Shown here in pieces: positions 43,699 to 52,102 of a stretch of DNA of 64,000 nt. The position numbers and the translations under genes were made by a program. Numbering within the stretch: the stretch's first letter is position 1; every line of letters starts with the position of its first letter. This stretch comes from Parasedimentitalea maritima (lineage in GTDB: Bacteria; Pseudomonadota; Alphaproteobacteria; Rhodobacterales; Rhodobacteraceae), in contig NZ_VAUA01000001.1 of NCBI RefSeq assembly GCF_005771405.1, forward strand, positions 558,001 to 622,000, given 5' to 3'. The notes under the pieces are model-generated. The model was not told the DNA's origin and ran no database searches. It saw only the letters and a program-made list of their open reading frames with translations.

Positions 43699-44849
43699 TG
43701 CTGGTACGGGTCAAGACTGTCGCGCAGCCCATCGCCAAGGAAGTTGAAGGCCAAAACCACGATAATGATCGGTAGCATTGGGATGGCGGTCCAGGGGTAG
43801 ATCTCGATCGAGGCGAGGTTCTGGGCGTCATTCAGCATAACTCCCCAACTTACCGCCGGCGCCCGCAGGCCAAGGCCAAGGAAAGACAGCGCTGTTTCGC
43901 CAAGGATCATTGCCGGAATCGACAGGGTCGCTGATGCTATCAGATGTGACATGAAATTGGGCAGCATGTGTTTGCGGATGACCCGACCGGGGCTGGCCCC
44001 CATCATTTCGGCGGCGCGGACATATTCCTCTTCGCGCAGGGACAGGAACTTGGCGCGTACGGAACGCGCTAAGCCGGGCCAGTCCAGAATGCCGAGAATC
44101 ACCGAGATGATGAAGAACACCGCCACTGGTCCCCAGTTTGACGGCACCGCCGCGGATAGGGCTAACCAGAGTGGCAGCTCTGGCAGCGAGCGCAGAATTT
44201 CAATCACCCGGTTGATGCACCAATCAATTCGACCGCCGAAGTAGCCGGCAATTGATCCAAAGGTGATGCCCAGCAGGAACGACACGGTGATGCCGATGAT
44301 GCCCACGGTCAGGGACAATTGTGCGCCGTATAAGATACGGCTGAACACGTCGCGCCCTAACCGGTCAGAGCCCCATAAGAAAATGGTGGCATCACCGGGC
44401 GCGCAGAACAGGTGGGTGTCTGTGGGGATAAGCCCGGCCAGATAGTATTCTTTACCCTCACAGAAAAATTCAAGTGAGGCGGGATTATCGGTGTCGGGCA
44501 CGAACTCCCACTGGAAGGTTTCCAGGTTGGCCTCGGATGTCATCGGATAAACATAGGGGCCGATGAATTCACCCTCGTGGAAAAAATTGATCGATTGTGG
44601 CGGCGAGTACAGGTGATCAGGGTGGCGTTCATTGGCGGTGTAAGGCGCGATGAAGCCGGCAACGGGCAGCAACGCGTAGCTGATCAGGAGGAAAATACCT
44701 GAGACCAAGCCCAGCTTGTGGGTCTTGAACTGGCGCCAGATCAGTACCCAGTTGGGGGCGTCCAGATCTGTGCGCTCAAGCTGTTGCAGTGAAACGTTGG
44801 CGTCATATGGGGCGTCGTCGACATAGCGGCCATCAGGAAGTTGGGTCAT
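43695..44849 (-). CDS. ABC transporter permease (YejE/DppC-like)
   Basis: 384 residues. C-terminal BPD_transp_1 domain with the EAA-type loop EEEYVRAAEMMGASPGRVIRKHMLPN and FLGLGLRAPAVSWGVML, typical of oligopeptide permeases. Between the first helix and the permease domain is a periplasmic insert of about 130 residues containing two cysteines (EFFCEGK and LFCAPGD), as in YejE-type proteins. Overlaps the preceding permease and following CoA-transferase genes by 4 nt each. Inner membrane. Confidence 0.92.
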   Translation of the reverse strand: MTQLPDGRYVDDAPYDANVSLQQLERTDLDAPNWVLIWRQFKTHKLGLVSGIFLLISYALLPVAGFIAPYTANERHPDHLYSPPQSINFFHEGEFIGPYVYPMTSEANLETFQWEFVPDTDNPASLEFFCEGKEYYLAGLIPTDTHLFCAPGDATIFLWGSDRLGRDVFSRILYGAQLSLTVGIIGITVSFLLGITFGSIAGYFGGRIDWCINRVIEILRSLPELPLWLALSAAVPSNWGPVAVFFIISVILGILDWPGLARSVRAKFLSLREEEYVRAAEMMGASPGRVIRKHMLPNFMSHLIASATLSIPAMILGETALSFLGLGLRAPAVSWGVMLNDAQNLASIEIYPWTAIPMLPIIIVVLAFNFLGDGLRDSLDPYQH

Positions 44850-45874
44850 GTCTCACGCCCCTCATATCGAATGCGGGGATCGAGCAGCACCAGCAGCACG
44901 TCTGAAATCATTGTGCCCATCAGCGTCAGCAAGGCGACGAACATCAGCACAAAGGCCGACAGGAACAGGTCCTGTGTTTTAAGCGCGGTCAGCAGTGTGG
45001 GGCCGATGGTTTGCAGGCCCAGCACCACCGAGACCAAAACAGAACCGGAAACCATCGAAGGCAGCAGGTTCCCGATATCGGCGACAAAGGGATTAAAAGC
45101 CATGCGCAGCGGGTATTTGGTCAACATTCGGGCCGGAGCCATGCCTTTGGCCACAGCTGTTTCCACATAGGGCTTGCCCAGCTCATCCAGAAGGTTGGCA
45201 CGCAGGCGTTGCATCATGGCTGCGGCACCGGATGTACCAATGACAAAGGTGGGAACAATCAGGTGGATCAGAATCGACTTGGTTTTGTCCCAGCTAAGCG
45301 GTTCGCCCTCGTAGATCGGGTCCATCAAACCGCCAATGGGCAGGTCGAAATACTTGTGCCCATAGTAGAACAGGATCAGCGCCAGAAGAAAGTTGGGGGT
45401 CGCAAGCCCAAGATAGCCGACAAAGGCCGAGGTGTAGTCAACCCATGTGCGGGATCGCGCGGCGGCGATGACACCCAGCGGCAATGCGACAAGATAGACA
45501 AACAGCACCGCAGCCAGATTGACCAGCACGGTCAGCCACAGGCTGTCACCGACGATTTCGGCGACCGGTTGGTCAAACTCAAACGACCAGCCAAAATTAC
45601 CCTGGATCAGGCCGGAAAAGCCGTGCGGGCCGGGGATGAAGCCAACCCAGATCAGGTATTGCTGATACAGCGGACGGTCGAGTGCGTATTCTGTGCGCAG
45701 AAATTCGGCCTTGGCCACGCCCGCAGATTGGCCTGAGGCCCGCAGTTCTGCGATCTGGTTGCTGAGATAGTCGCCGGGAGGCAGGTTGATGATGGCAAAA
45801 ACCATCACCGACACCACCAGCAGCGTTAGCAGCATGGTGCCAAACCGGTAGATCGCGTAGCGCAGGATCTCCAT
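44846..45874 (-). CDS. ABC transporter permease (YejB/DppB-like)
   Basis: 342 residues. N-terminal IYRFGTMLLTLLVVSVMVFAIINLPPGDY is the signature of DppB/YejB permeases, and the EAA loop reads LLDELGKPYVETAVAKGMAPARMLTKYPLRMA. A loop after helix 1 carries the conserved Asp/Gln-rich part (LDRPLYQQYLIW). Start overlaps the binding-protein stop by one base. Pairs with the next gene to form the pore for a peptide- or opine-like solute. Confidence 0.93.
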   Translation of the reverse strand: MEILRYAIYRFGTMLLTLLVVSVMVFAIINLPPGDYLSNQIAELRASGQSAGVAKAEFLRTEYALDRPLYQQYLIWVGFIPGPHGFSGLIQGNFGWSFEFDQPVAEIVGDSLWLTVLVNLAAVLFVYLVALPLGVIAAARSRTWVDYTSAFVGYLGLATPNFLLALILFYYGHKYFDLPIGGLMDPIYEGEPLSWDKTKSILIHLIVPTFVIGTSGAAAMMQRLRANLLDELGKPYVETAVAKGMAPARMLTKYPLRMAFNPFVADIGNLLPSMVSGSVLVSVVLGLQTIGPTLLTALKTQDLFLSAFVLMFVALLTLMGTMISDVLLVLLDPRIRYEGRET

Positions 45875-47793
45875 CAGCCGTCACCACCCTCAAAGAAAAA
45901 CTCATCCGGACGGTGGACGCCAAAGTGAGCCCCCGGTTCCCAGGCCCAGATGCCTTTGGTTGGGACGTTGCGCAGATTTTTGTTGACCACGACGGGCTGC
46001 GGCGCGCCGGCCAGAATACCGATACCGTAAACCTGTTCCGAGTGGATCTTGAGCATCTCTTCCCAAGCCGCGGTGCGTTCCGCATCCGAAGTGGCGATTT
46101 CCCAATTGTGGAACAGCTCCATCAACCGTTGAGCTTCGGGTAAGTCTGGTGTTTCGCCAGCTTCACCACCGGTCTGATAGAACTGACCCCATTTAGGCCA
46201 TGCCAGAAAGACTTGATCCGTTGGCGCCAGATAGGAGGGAGACGTATAAGACTGCGGTAGCCCGTTGTCCCAGCCGAACCAGACCGAAGCCATGGAGGTG
46301 CCAGAGAACACCCGATTGCGCAGAATGTCACGGTCCAGCGGGCGCATGATCAGTTTGACACCGACATCACGCCAGTCATCCGTGATGATCTGCAGGGCGT
46401 TTTCAACCTCTTGACGTTCCCCGGCGGTCTCGATCACAAACTCCATTGGGCGTCCATCAGGTAGCTTGCGGATGCCGTATTTGTCTTTTCCGGTCAGGCC
46501 GGCCTCGTCCAGCAGGCTGTTGGCCATTTCCGGATCCCAAGAGGCCCAAGCTGCACGCAGGTCGGCATCAAAGAAAGGGCTGCTTTCGAGCACAGACATG
46601 GCGCCTGGTTTGGCAAGCTTGAAGTACAGAGCCTTGTTGATGGAGTCGCGGTTGATTGCCAACGACAGGGCGCGGCGGACCCGGACATCGCGGAGCACTG
46701 CGCGCCAAGTATCGTCATTTACGTTCAGGTTGGGATAGATGGCGATTTGTGATGCGGTGCCAGTGCCCCAAAGGTAGGTTTCATAGTTGCCACCATCTGC
46801 CTCACCTTTGCGCAAGATAGCGATATCGCGAAAGCCCAGGCCGCGCGCCTGCAAGTCAGCCTCGCCTGCGTTGGATTTGGCGGCGACCAGCCCGCCAGAC
46901 ACGATCTCCATTTCGACCACATCAATGTAAGGCAGCTGTACGCCGTTCTTATCGATGCGGTGATAGTAGGGGTTGCGCACGAACATGTGGCGAATTTTTT
47001 TGCCCGAGGTGGAGTTCATCCAGGGCTGCAAAGTTGGCAGCTCGTGGTTGTCGAACTTGTACATGTTGTCGCGTCTGTTGTGCAGTGCGGCCCAGCTTTT
47101 GACGCGGGCATCATCCACTTCAAACGCCAGCTGCTCCGGATCGGCGTAATCAGCGTGATACTTTTTCAGGAACTCTGACGGGCGGAAAATAAAGGGCGGG
47201 CGGGCCTGTGCAAGACTTTGCAGAAAGTTGGGGTTAGGGTTATCCCATTCATAGATAACAGTCTGCGGGTTGGGAAAACTGACGCGGGGAAATTCGCCCT
47301 CGATGCGCAGAAAATCAGGCGGCCCGGTGGGGCTGAGCAGGGCATTGTTGGCAACATCATTCCACCAGTATTCAAAATCTGCCGAAGTAAAAGGACTGCC
47401 GTCGGACCATCGGTGGCCGGGGCGTAGATTCAAGGTAAAGCGGCGGTTGTCCTCGTTTTCAAACGACATCAACAGATCGGGGCGCAGTTCGTAATTGGTG
47501 TCATACCCGACGAGCCGCGCATAACCATAGACCACCATTTGACGGATGTCTTTGGAGCGCGTGATCATGGTATTCAGAGTACCACCCTGTACCCCCGGTG
47601 TGCGATCTCGCGCGGCCAAGTCGACCATAAGCGGTACTTCGGGGACGCGATCAGCGGCGGCGGGCAGATTGCCGGCATCTACTTCCTGACGCCAGAAGTC
47701 ACTTTCTTGTATATCGGGTGCCGCTAAGCTGCTTAGCGGAGTCATCAGCGCCGCAACGGCCAGTGCGCAAATGGATTTTGGGAAATTAAACAT
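45874..47793 (-). CDS. ABC transporter substrate-binding protein, family 5 (YejA-like)
   Basis: 639 residues. Signal peptide FNFPKSICALAVAALMTPLSSLA, then a SBP_bac_5 domain with LRPGHRWSDGSPFTSADFEYWWNDV and DVRVRRALSLAINRDSINK, both family hallmarks. It is longer than DppA and matches the YejA type in having an extended N-terminal stretch (residues 25-70). Start 47793 follows from the signal peptide; its start codon overlaps the ATPase stop by 8 nt. Binds a peptide or other solute in the periplasm; ligand unknown. Confidence 0.92.
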   Translation of the reverse strand: MFNFPKSICALAVAALMTPLSSLAAPDIQESDFWRQEVDAGNLPAAADRVPEVPLMVDLAARDRTPGVQGGTLNTMITRSKDIRQMVVYGYARLVGYDTNYELRPDLLMSFENEDNRRFTLNLRPGHRWSDGSPFTSADFEYWWNDVANNALLSPTGPPDFLRIEGEFPRVSFPNPQTVIYEWDNPNPNFLQSLAQARPPFIFRPSEFLKKYHADYADPEQLAFEVDDARVKSWAALHNRRDNMYKFDNHELPTLQPWMNSTSGKKIRHMFVRNPYYHRIDKNGVQLPYIDVVEMEIVSGGLVAAKSNAGEADLQARGLGFRDIAILRKGEADGGNYETYLWGTGTASQIAIYPNLNVNDDTWRAVLRDVRVRRALSLAINRDSINKALYFKLAKPGAMSVLESSPFFDADLRAAWASWDPEMANSLLDEAGLTGKDKYGIRKLPDGRPMEFVIETAGERQEVENALQIITDDWRDVGVKLIMRPLDRDILRNRVFSGTSMASVWFGWDNGLPQSYTSPSYLAPTDQVFLAWPKWGQFYQTGGEAGETPDLPEAQRLMELFHNWEIATSDAERTAAWEEMLKIHSEQVYGIGILAGAPQPVVVNKNLRNVPTKGIWAWEPGAHFGVHRPDEFFFEGGDG

Positions 47794-49558
47794 GGCAACG
47801 TACCTTATGTCCGGGTTCCACCTGTACCAATGACGGTATCTCGGTGTCGGAAAAACGAAAATGATCGGGCCAGCTTTCGGGCGAGCCAGCACCCAGGGCC
47901 ACCAGCTTGAGATCAATAGGACGGTCAATGTCCGGCTCGGGCTGAGCAGCAATCAATGCTTTGGTATAGGGGTGTTTTGGGTTGTGGAACAATGTGTCCG
48001 GCGGTGCTTGTTCAACCACCAATCCGGCCCGCATCACAGCCACTTCGTCCGCTATCCGGGCGACGACAGCGAGATCGTGACTGATGAACAGATAGGACAG
48101 ATTTTTGCGGTCACGGATGTCTTCCAGCAATTGAAGAATTTGTTCTTGCACAGAGACGTCCAAGGCCGAAGTCGGCTCGTCACAAACCAAAAGCGACGGG
48201 TCTAGCATCAGCGCCCGGGCAATTGACAATCTCTGGCGCTGGCCACCGGAAAAGGCATGCGGATAGCGTTGCAGCATGTCTGGATCAAGCCCTACCAACC
48301 GCAGCATGTCAGCAGCCTTGTCGCGGCGTTCGGGTTTGGAGCCGATGCCATGGATATCAAGGGGCTCAACCAACGCGTCAAGAATGCGCATCCGTGGTGA
48401 CAGGGATGAATAGGGATCCTGAAACACCATCTGCGCCTCGCGCTGGAACGCAGTTCGGGCAGCGCGCGACATGTGATGCACACCAATGGGGTTGGAATGT
48501 GATGTGGCGCGGAACAGAACCTCACCACCCTCGTCGGGCAGCTCCGCCCCCAATGCGATCCGTGCTGCGGTGGTTTTCCCCGAGCCACTTTCGCCTACAA
48601 TCGCCAATGTCTTACCGCGTTGTAGCGAAAAGTCGACGCCGCGGCAGGCTCGGATTTTGGCCTCAGCCTTCCAGCTTTTGCCTGCGCGCATTGAATAGGT
48701 TTTGGAGACGGATTTCATCTGCAGGATCAGATCGTCCAGTGGCAGCTCTGGAGCGCTCTCCGGATTGGCCGGGATGGCTGGTGCAGCGTCAAATAGTTGC
48801 TGAGTGTAGGCATGCGCAGGGGAGCGCAGCAGCGGCTCGGCTGCTCCGGACTCCATCACCTGGCCTTTGTGCATCACCACAACCTGTTCGGCCATATTGG
48901 CCACAACGCCCAGATCATGGGTGACCAGGATCATCGCCATACCTGTGTCGCGTTGCAGTTCTTTCATCAGCCCCAGGACTTGGGCCTGCGTCGTGACATC
49001 CAGTGCAGTTGTTGGCTCGTCCGCGATCAACAAGTCAGGTTTAGCGACCATGGCCATGGCAATCATTGCGCGCTGACGCATACCACCGGACAGTTCAAAC
49101 GGATAAGACCTATAGGCGCGTTCTGGGTCCGGGAAACCGACACGCTCAAAACACTCCAGCACTTCTTTACGGGCTGCAGCCTCGCGGGTTCGTCCATGTA
49201 GCCACAGCACTTCGGAGACCTGATTGCCAATCCGGTGTAGCGGCGACAGTGATCGCATCGGCTCTTGAAAGATCATCGAGATTGTATTGCCGCGCACGTT
49301 TCGCATTTGACGTTCGCTGAGTGTTGACAGTTCTTGCACGCCGTTGCTGCCATTCAACCGGACGGTGCCAGAATGAATACGAGCAGCGCGTGGCAGGATC
49401 CGCAAAACGGCCCGGCAGGTCACTGTTTTGCCTGAGCCACTTTCGCCAACCAGCGCCAGCGTCTCACCAGGGTTCACCTGAAAACTGACATCACGGACCA
49501 CAGGCTCACCAGCGCCAAAGCCAATGCTGAGATTTTCTACTGATAGCAAAGGCTGCAT
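47786..49558 (-). CDS. ABC transporter ATP-binding protein with two fused ATPase domains (YejF-like)
   Basis: 590 residues with two complete nucleotide-binding domains. First: Walker A GESGSGKTVT, signature ELSGGMRQR, Walker B LLIADEPTTALD. Second: Walker A GESGSGKTTA, signature FSGGQRQR, Walker B LLVCDEPTSALD. Each is followed by the oligopeptide-ABC C-terminal piece (HAYTQQL and HPYTKALI). It is the first gene of the importer operon, an order unlike the usual binding-protein-first layout. Energises the permeases encoded downstream. Confidence 0.94.
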   Translation of the reverse strand: MQPLLSVENLSIGFGAGEPVVRDVSFQVNPGETLALVGESGSGKTVTCRAVLRILPRAARIHSGTVRLNGSNGVQELSTLSERQMRNVRGNTISMIFQEPMRSLSPLHRIGNQVSEVLWLHGRTREAAARKEVLECFERVGFPDPERAYRSYPFELSGGMRQRAMIAMAMVAKPDLLIADEPTTALDVTTQAQVLGLMKELQRDTGMAMILVTHDLGVVANMAEQVVVMHKGQVMESGAAEPLLRSPAHAYTQQLFDAAPAIPANPESAPELPLDDLILQMKSVSKTYSMRAGKSWKAEAKIRACRGVDFSLQRGKTLAIVGESGSGKTTAARIALGAELPDEGGEVLFRATSHSNPIGVHHMSRAARTAFQREAQMVFQDPYSSLSPRMRILDALVEPLDIHGIGSKPERRDKAADMLRLVGLDPDMLQRYPHAFSGGQRQRLSIARALMLDPSLLVCDEPTSALDVSVQEQILQLLEDIRDRKNLSYLFISHDLAVVARIADEVAVMRAGLVVEQAPPDTLFHNPKHPYTKALIAAQPEPDIDRPIDLKLVALGAGSPESWPDHFRFSDTEIPSLVQVEPGHKVRCHV

Positions 49559-49825
49559 TCAGCCCCACCCAACCATTTGTTGTGCCGCTATCATGATCTT
49601 CCCCCTTGTTTTTTGCCACCATCGCGTGCCGGGACCTCACTAGTCAAACCCCATTTGCCCAGAGACGGTGCACAAGCGGGGAATTTCAACCGTTTAGGTG
49701 TCAAAAAAACAGATTTCAGCAAGTTGGAGGTCTGGTATTCCATTGCGCTACACATTTGCGTCATTCTCTGGCACACGGGGTGGGATTAACCTGAAGCATA
49801 TTTTCAGGCCAAAAGGAGTTTGCTC
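49559..49825. promoter_or_regulatory. divergent intergenic region, importer operon / methyltransferase
   Basis: 267 bp between two divergent start codons; it must carry promoters for both. A strong Shine-Dalgarno AAAAGGAG lies at 49811-49818 for the methyltransferase gene. I could not place -35/-10 elements with confidence. Confidence 0.4.
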
Positions 49826-50314
49826 ATGTCGTCCCGTCTTGATCTGTTTATTGACCGAATGGTGTCGCAACGCGCCTGTCTGGATTTTGCTATTTCTGAA
49901 ACGGCGGCAATGACAGGGCCGGTGTTTGAACTGGGGCTGGGTAATGGACGCACGTATCACCACATGCGCCGTTACGTTGAAAATCGCGACATCTATGTTT
50001 TTGAACGTGCGGTGGCCTCTCACCCCGACAGCACTCCGCCTGAAGACAAGGTCATTTTAGGTGATGTGCGTGAAACCCTGCCACAATCATTGGAGCGCTT
50101 TGGCCCGGTGGCTAGTTTGGTCCACGCAGATCTGGGGGGCCATAACCGCGAAAAGAACGATATCTTTGCCCGGTTCGTTTCGCCATTAATCGAACCGCTG
50201 ATGGCGCCGAGTGGGTTAATGGTGTCATCTGACCGGATGTATTTCGATACACTGACCGAGGTTGCACTGCCTGAAGGGGCTGTTGAGGAACGCTGCTTTA
50301 TCTATCGTCGCTGA
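49826..50314 (+). CDS. small class I SAM-dependent methyltransferase-like protein
   Basis: 162 residues. SAM motif I: VFELGLGNGRTYHHMR (GLGNG at 37-41), with acidic end of beta-2 in IYVFERAV and MAPSGLMVSSD as motif III. It shares layout and short motifs with the methyltransferase at 32982-33461 (S-R-L-D start, LGLGNGRTY-x-H, H-P-x-x-x-P-P, a final YR). Start 49826 has AAAAGGAG at ideal spacing. Stands alone between a divergent ABC operon and two strong terminators. Substrate unknown; catalytic activity not certain. Confidence 0.8.
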   Translation: MSSRLDLFIDRMVSQRACLDFAISETAAMTGPVFELGLGNGRTYHHMRRYVENRDIYVFERAVASHPDSTPPEDKVILGDVRETLPQSLERFGPVASLVHADLGGHNREKNDIFARFVSPLIEPLMAPSGLMVSSDRMYFDTLTEVALPEGAVEERCFIYRR

Positions 50315-50319
50315 TTGGT

Positions 50320-50376
50320 CGCCTGTGCTGTTGTTTGCACAGGCGAAGTAGCCCGCCAAGGAGGCATCCTTGGCGG
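50320..50376 (+). terminator. two tandem terminators after the methyltransferase gene
   Basis: CGCCTGTGC-TGTTGTTT-GCACAGGCG at 50320-50345 and CCGCCAAGGA-GGCA-TCCTTGGCGG at 50353-50376, the second followed by TTGTTCT. Both stems are perfect. The remaining 318 bp up to the GST gene (50377-50694) show no gene I can support; a 6-bp dyad GGGGAT-TTT-ATCCCC lies near 50455. Confidence 0.75.
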
Positions 50377-50694
50377 TTGTTCTATATAAGTGATCGTTCA
50401 ATTCCATAATCTGGTTACGAGCGGCGGTACCGCGCAAGCGGGGTAGGCCGGGGATTTTATCCCCCGTGCGTAGATGCATCTCGTTAGCACCCCGGTCCAA
50501 CGGGGCCCTGATCCTGTTGCCGGGGACGTTACGCCCAGCGGTAATCGCGATTGCCGCAGAAGGTGACATGTCGATGGAAACATCCCGTAAAGTGACCGTG
50601 CGCTGCCAGTATGCTGTCAACGCGATATCTGGTTGCGAGGATGTGGGGTTGCCGCCTAGGCTGTGTCCAACCATGTGTGACAAGGAAGCTGGCA

Positions 50695-51324
50695 ATGATT
50701 TTTTACGACTGTTCTACAGCTCCCAACCCGCGCCGGGCACGGATGTTCATCGCCGAAAAGGGGCTGGAGATCGAATGTCATGACATTTCGATCGCTAAGG
50801 GCGAGCAGCTGGGCGCGGCTTTTAAAGCCATAAACCCAAACGCCACTGTGCCGGTGCTGATCACCGATGATGGCACCACGCTGACCGAAAATCTTGGGAT
50901 TGCCGCCTATCTGGAAGCGGCCCATCCCAACCCGCCTTTGATGGGAGACACCGCTGAAGAAAAGGGGCTGGTGCTGATGTGGAATGCGATTGCCGAACAG
51001 CAAGGTGGTATGCCAATCGCCGAGGCCTTGCGGAACTCCAACCCATTTTTTGAAGACCGCGCAATTCCCGGACCGGAGGACTACGCGCAGGTGCCAGAAC
51101 TGGCGGCGCGCGGATTGGATCGTACTGCCAGGTTCTTTGACTTGCTGGAACAACGGTTGCAATCAAGCCGCTACCTGGCCACAGCGGAGTTCACTTTGGC
51201 AGACATCAGCGCTTTTGTGTTTGTCGAATTTGCGCGCGTGATCAAAACGCGTATTCCTGAAGGGAATACTGCTACGTTAGCCTGGCACGCAGGGATCAAA
51301 TCTCGTCCAAGTGCGCAGGTCTAA
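50695..51324 (+). CDS. glutathione S-transferase family protein
   Basis: 209 residues. N-terminal thioredoxin-like domain: FYDCSTAPNPRRARMFIAEKGLEIE, with cis-Pro in ATVPVLITDDG and the glutathione gamma-Glu site TENLGIAAYL. The C-terminal helical domain contains the N-capping motif TLADISAFVF. Start 50695 has AAGGAAG upstream; a longer frame from 50611 lacks support. Conjugates or reduces electrophiles with glutathione, or works in catabolism; substrate unknown. A TetR regulator follows 47 bp downstream on the same strand. Confidence 0.9.
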   Translation: MIFYDCSTAPNPRRARMFIAEKGLEIECHDISIAKGEQLGAAFKAINPNATVPVLITDDGTTLTENLGIAAYLEAAHPNPPLMGDTAEEKGLVLMWNAIAEQQGGMPIAEALRNSNPFFEDRAIPGPEDYAQVPELAARGLDRTARFFDLLEQRLQSSRYLATAEFTLADISAFVFVEFARVIKTRIPEGNTATLAWHAGIKSRPSAQV

Positions 51325-51371
51325 ACGTTCATTCGCCTATTGCTTTTGCTGCTCAATACGAAAGGTAGACC

Positions 51372-52037
51372 ATGTCCCCGAAACCAGTTCTGCGCCGCGA
51401 TGACCCCGAAGCTGAACCCCTTGTGGGCAATATCAAAGTCACCCGCGATGACTGGTTGAATGTGGCGATGGATGTGTTGATTTCGGATGGGGTTGAGCGG
51501 GTCAAAGTGTTGGCTTTGGCCGAACGGATGGCGGTCTCGCGGTCGTCGTTCTACTGGTACTTCAAAACGCGACAAGATTTGCTGGATGCCTTGTTGAAGA
51601 GCTGGGAACAGACCAATACCGCTGGTTTGGTGGGGCAAGCAGGCGCACCGGCGAAAACTGTGACTGCCGCTGTTTTGAATGTCTGGCGTTGCACTGCCAA
51701 TCCTGACTTGTTCAACACATCACTGGATTTTGCTGTGCGGGACTGGGCGCGCCGGTCTGGGCCTGTGCGCAACCTGCTGGATCGATCTGACGCCCGTCGG
51801 GTGGAGGCCCTGACTGAGATGTTCCAACGCTATGACTTCCCTGAGGTCGAGGCGCAGGCGCGTGCCAAGGCGTTGTATTACATGCAATTGGGGTATGACA
51901 TGGCGGGGCTGAACGAAAGTGGCAGCTACCGGTTGGCGATGACCTCTGAGTATTTGAAGGTGTTCACTGGCTGTGAGCCGGAACCTGGTGAGCTGGAAGA
52001 GTTTTCCAGCTATTCACTACAGTTCTGGGACCCTTGA
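51372..52037 (+). CDS. TetR family transcriptional regulator
   Basis: 221 residues. The N-terminal HTH reads VTRDDWLNVAMDVLISDGVERVKVLALAERMAVSRSSFYWYFKTRQDLLDALL, the TetR pattern. The C-terminal ligand domain is not recognisable. A 24-residue tail precedes the HTH. SD AAAGGT. Same strand as the GST gene, 47 bp apart, so likely autoregulated with it. Convergent with the large oxidoreductase gene behind a good terminator. Confidence 0.9.
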   Translation: MSPKPVLRRDDPEAEPLVGNIKVTRDDWLNVAMDVLISDGVERVKVLALAERMAVSRSSFYWYFKTRQDLLDALLKSWEQTNTAGLVGQAGAPAKTVTAAVLNVWRCTANPDLFNTSLDFAVRDWARRSGPVRNLLDRSDARRVEALTEMFQRYDFPEVEAQARAKALYYMQLGYDMAGLNESGSYRLAMTSEYLKVFTGCEPEPGELEEFSSYSLQFWDP

Positions 52038-52067
52038 CGACACTACACGTAGGGTCGATTGGGGGGG

Positions 52068-52095
52068 ACCCCACTCCAAATCTATGGAGTGGGGT
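52068..52095. terminator. bidirectional terminator between TetR and IOR genes
   Basis: ACCCCACTCCA-AATCTA-TGGAGTGGGGT, a perfect 11-bp stem with a 6-nt loop in the 65-bp gap between convergent genes, 7 bp from the oxidoreductase stop. Confidence 0.75.
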
Positions 52096-52102
52096 GTTGG
52101 AG

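Noticed and set aside
45011-45736. 241-codon open frame antisense to the ABC permease
   Set aside because: Same reason: Gln/His/Arg-rich, complement of a well-defined permease.
50225-50695. 156-codon minus-strand frame in the gap before the GST gene
   Set aside because: It overlaps the end of the methyltransferase gene and both terminators, has no ribosome site and no recognisable motif.
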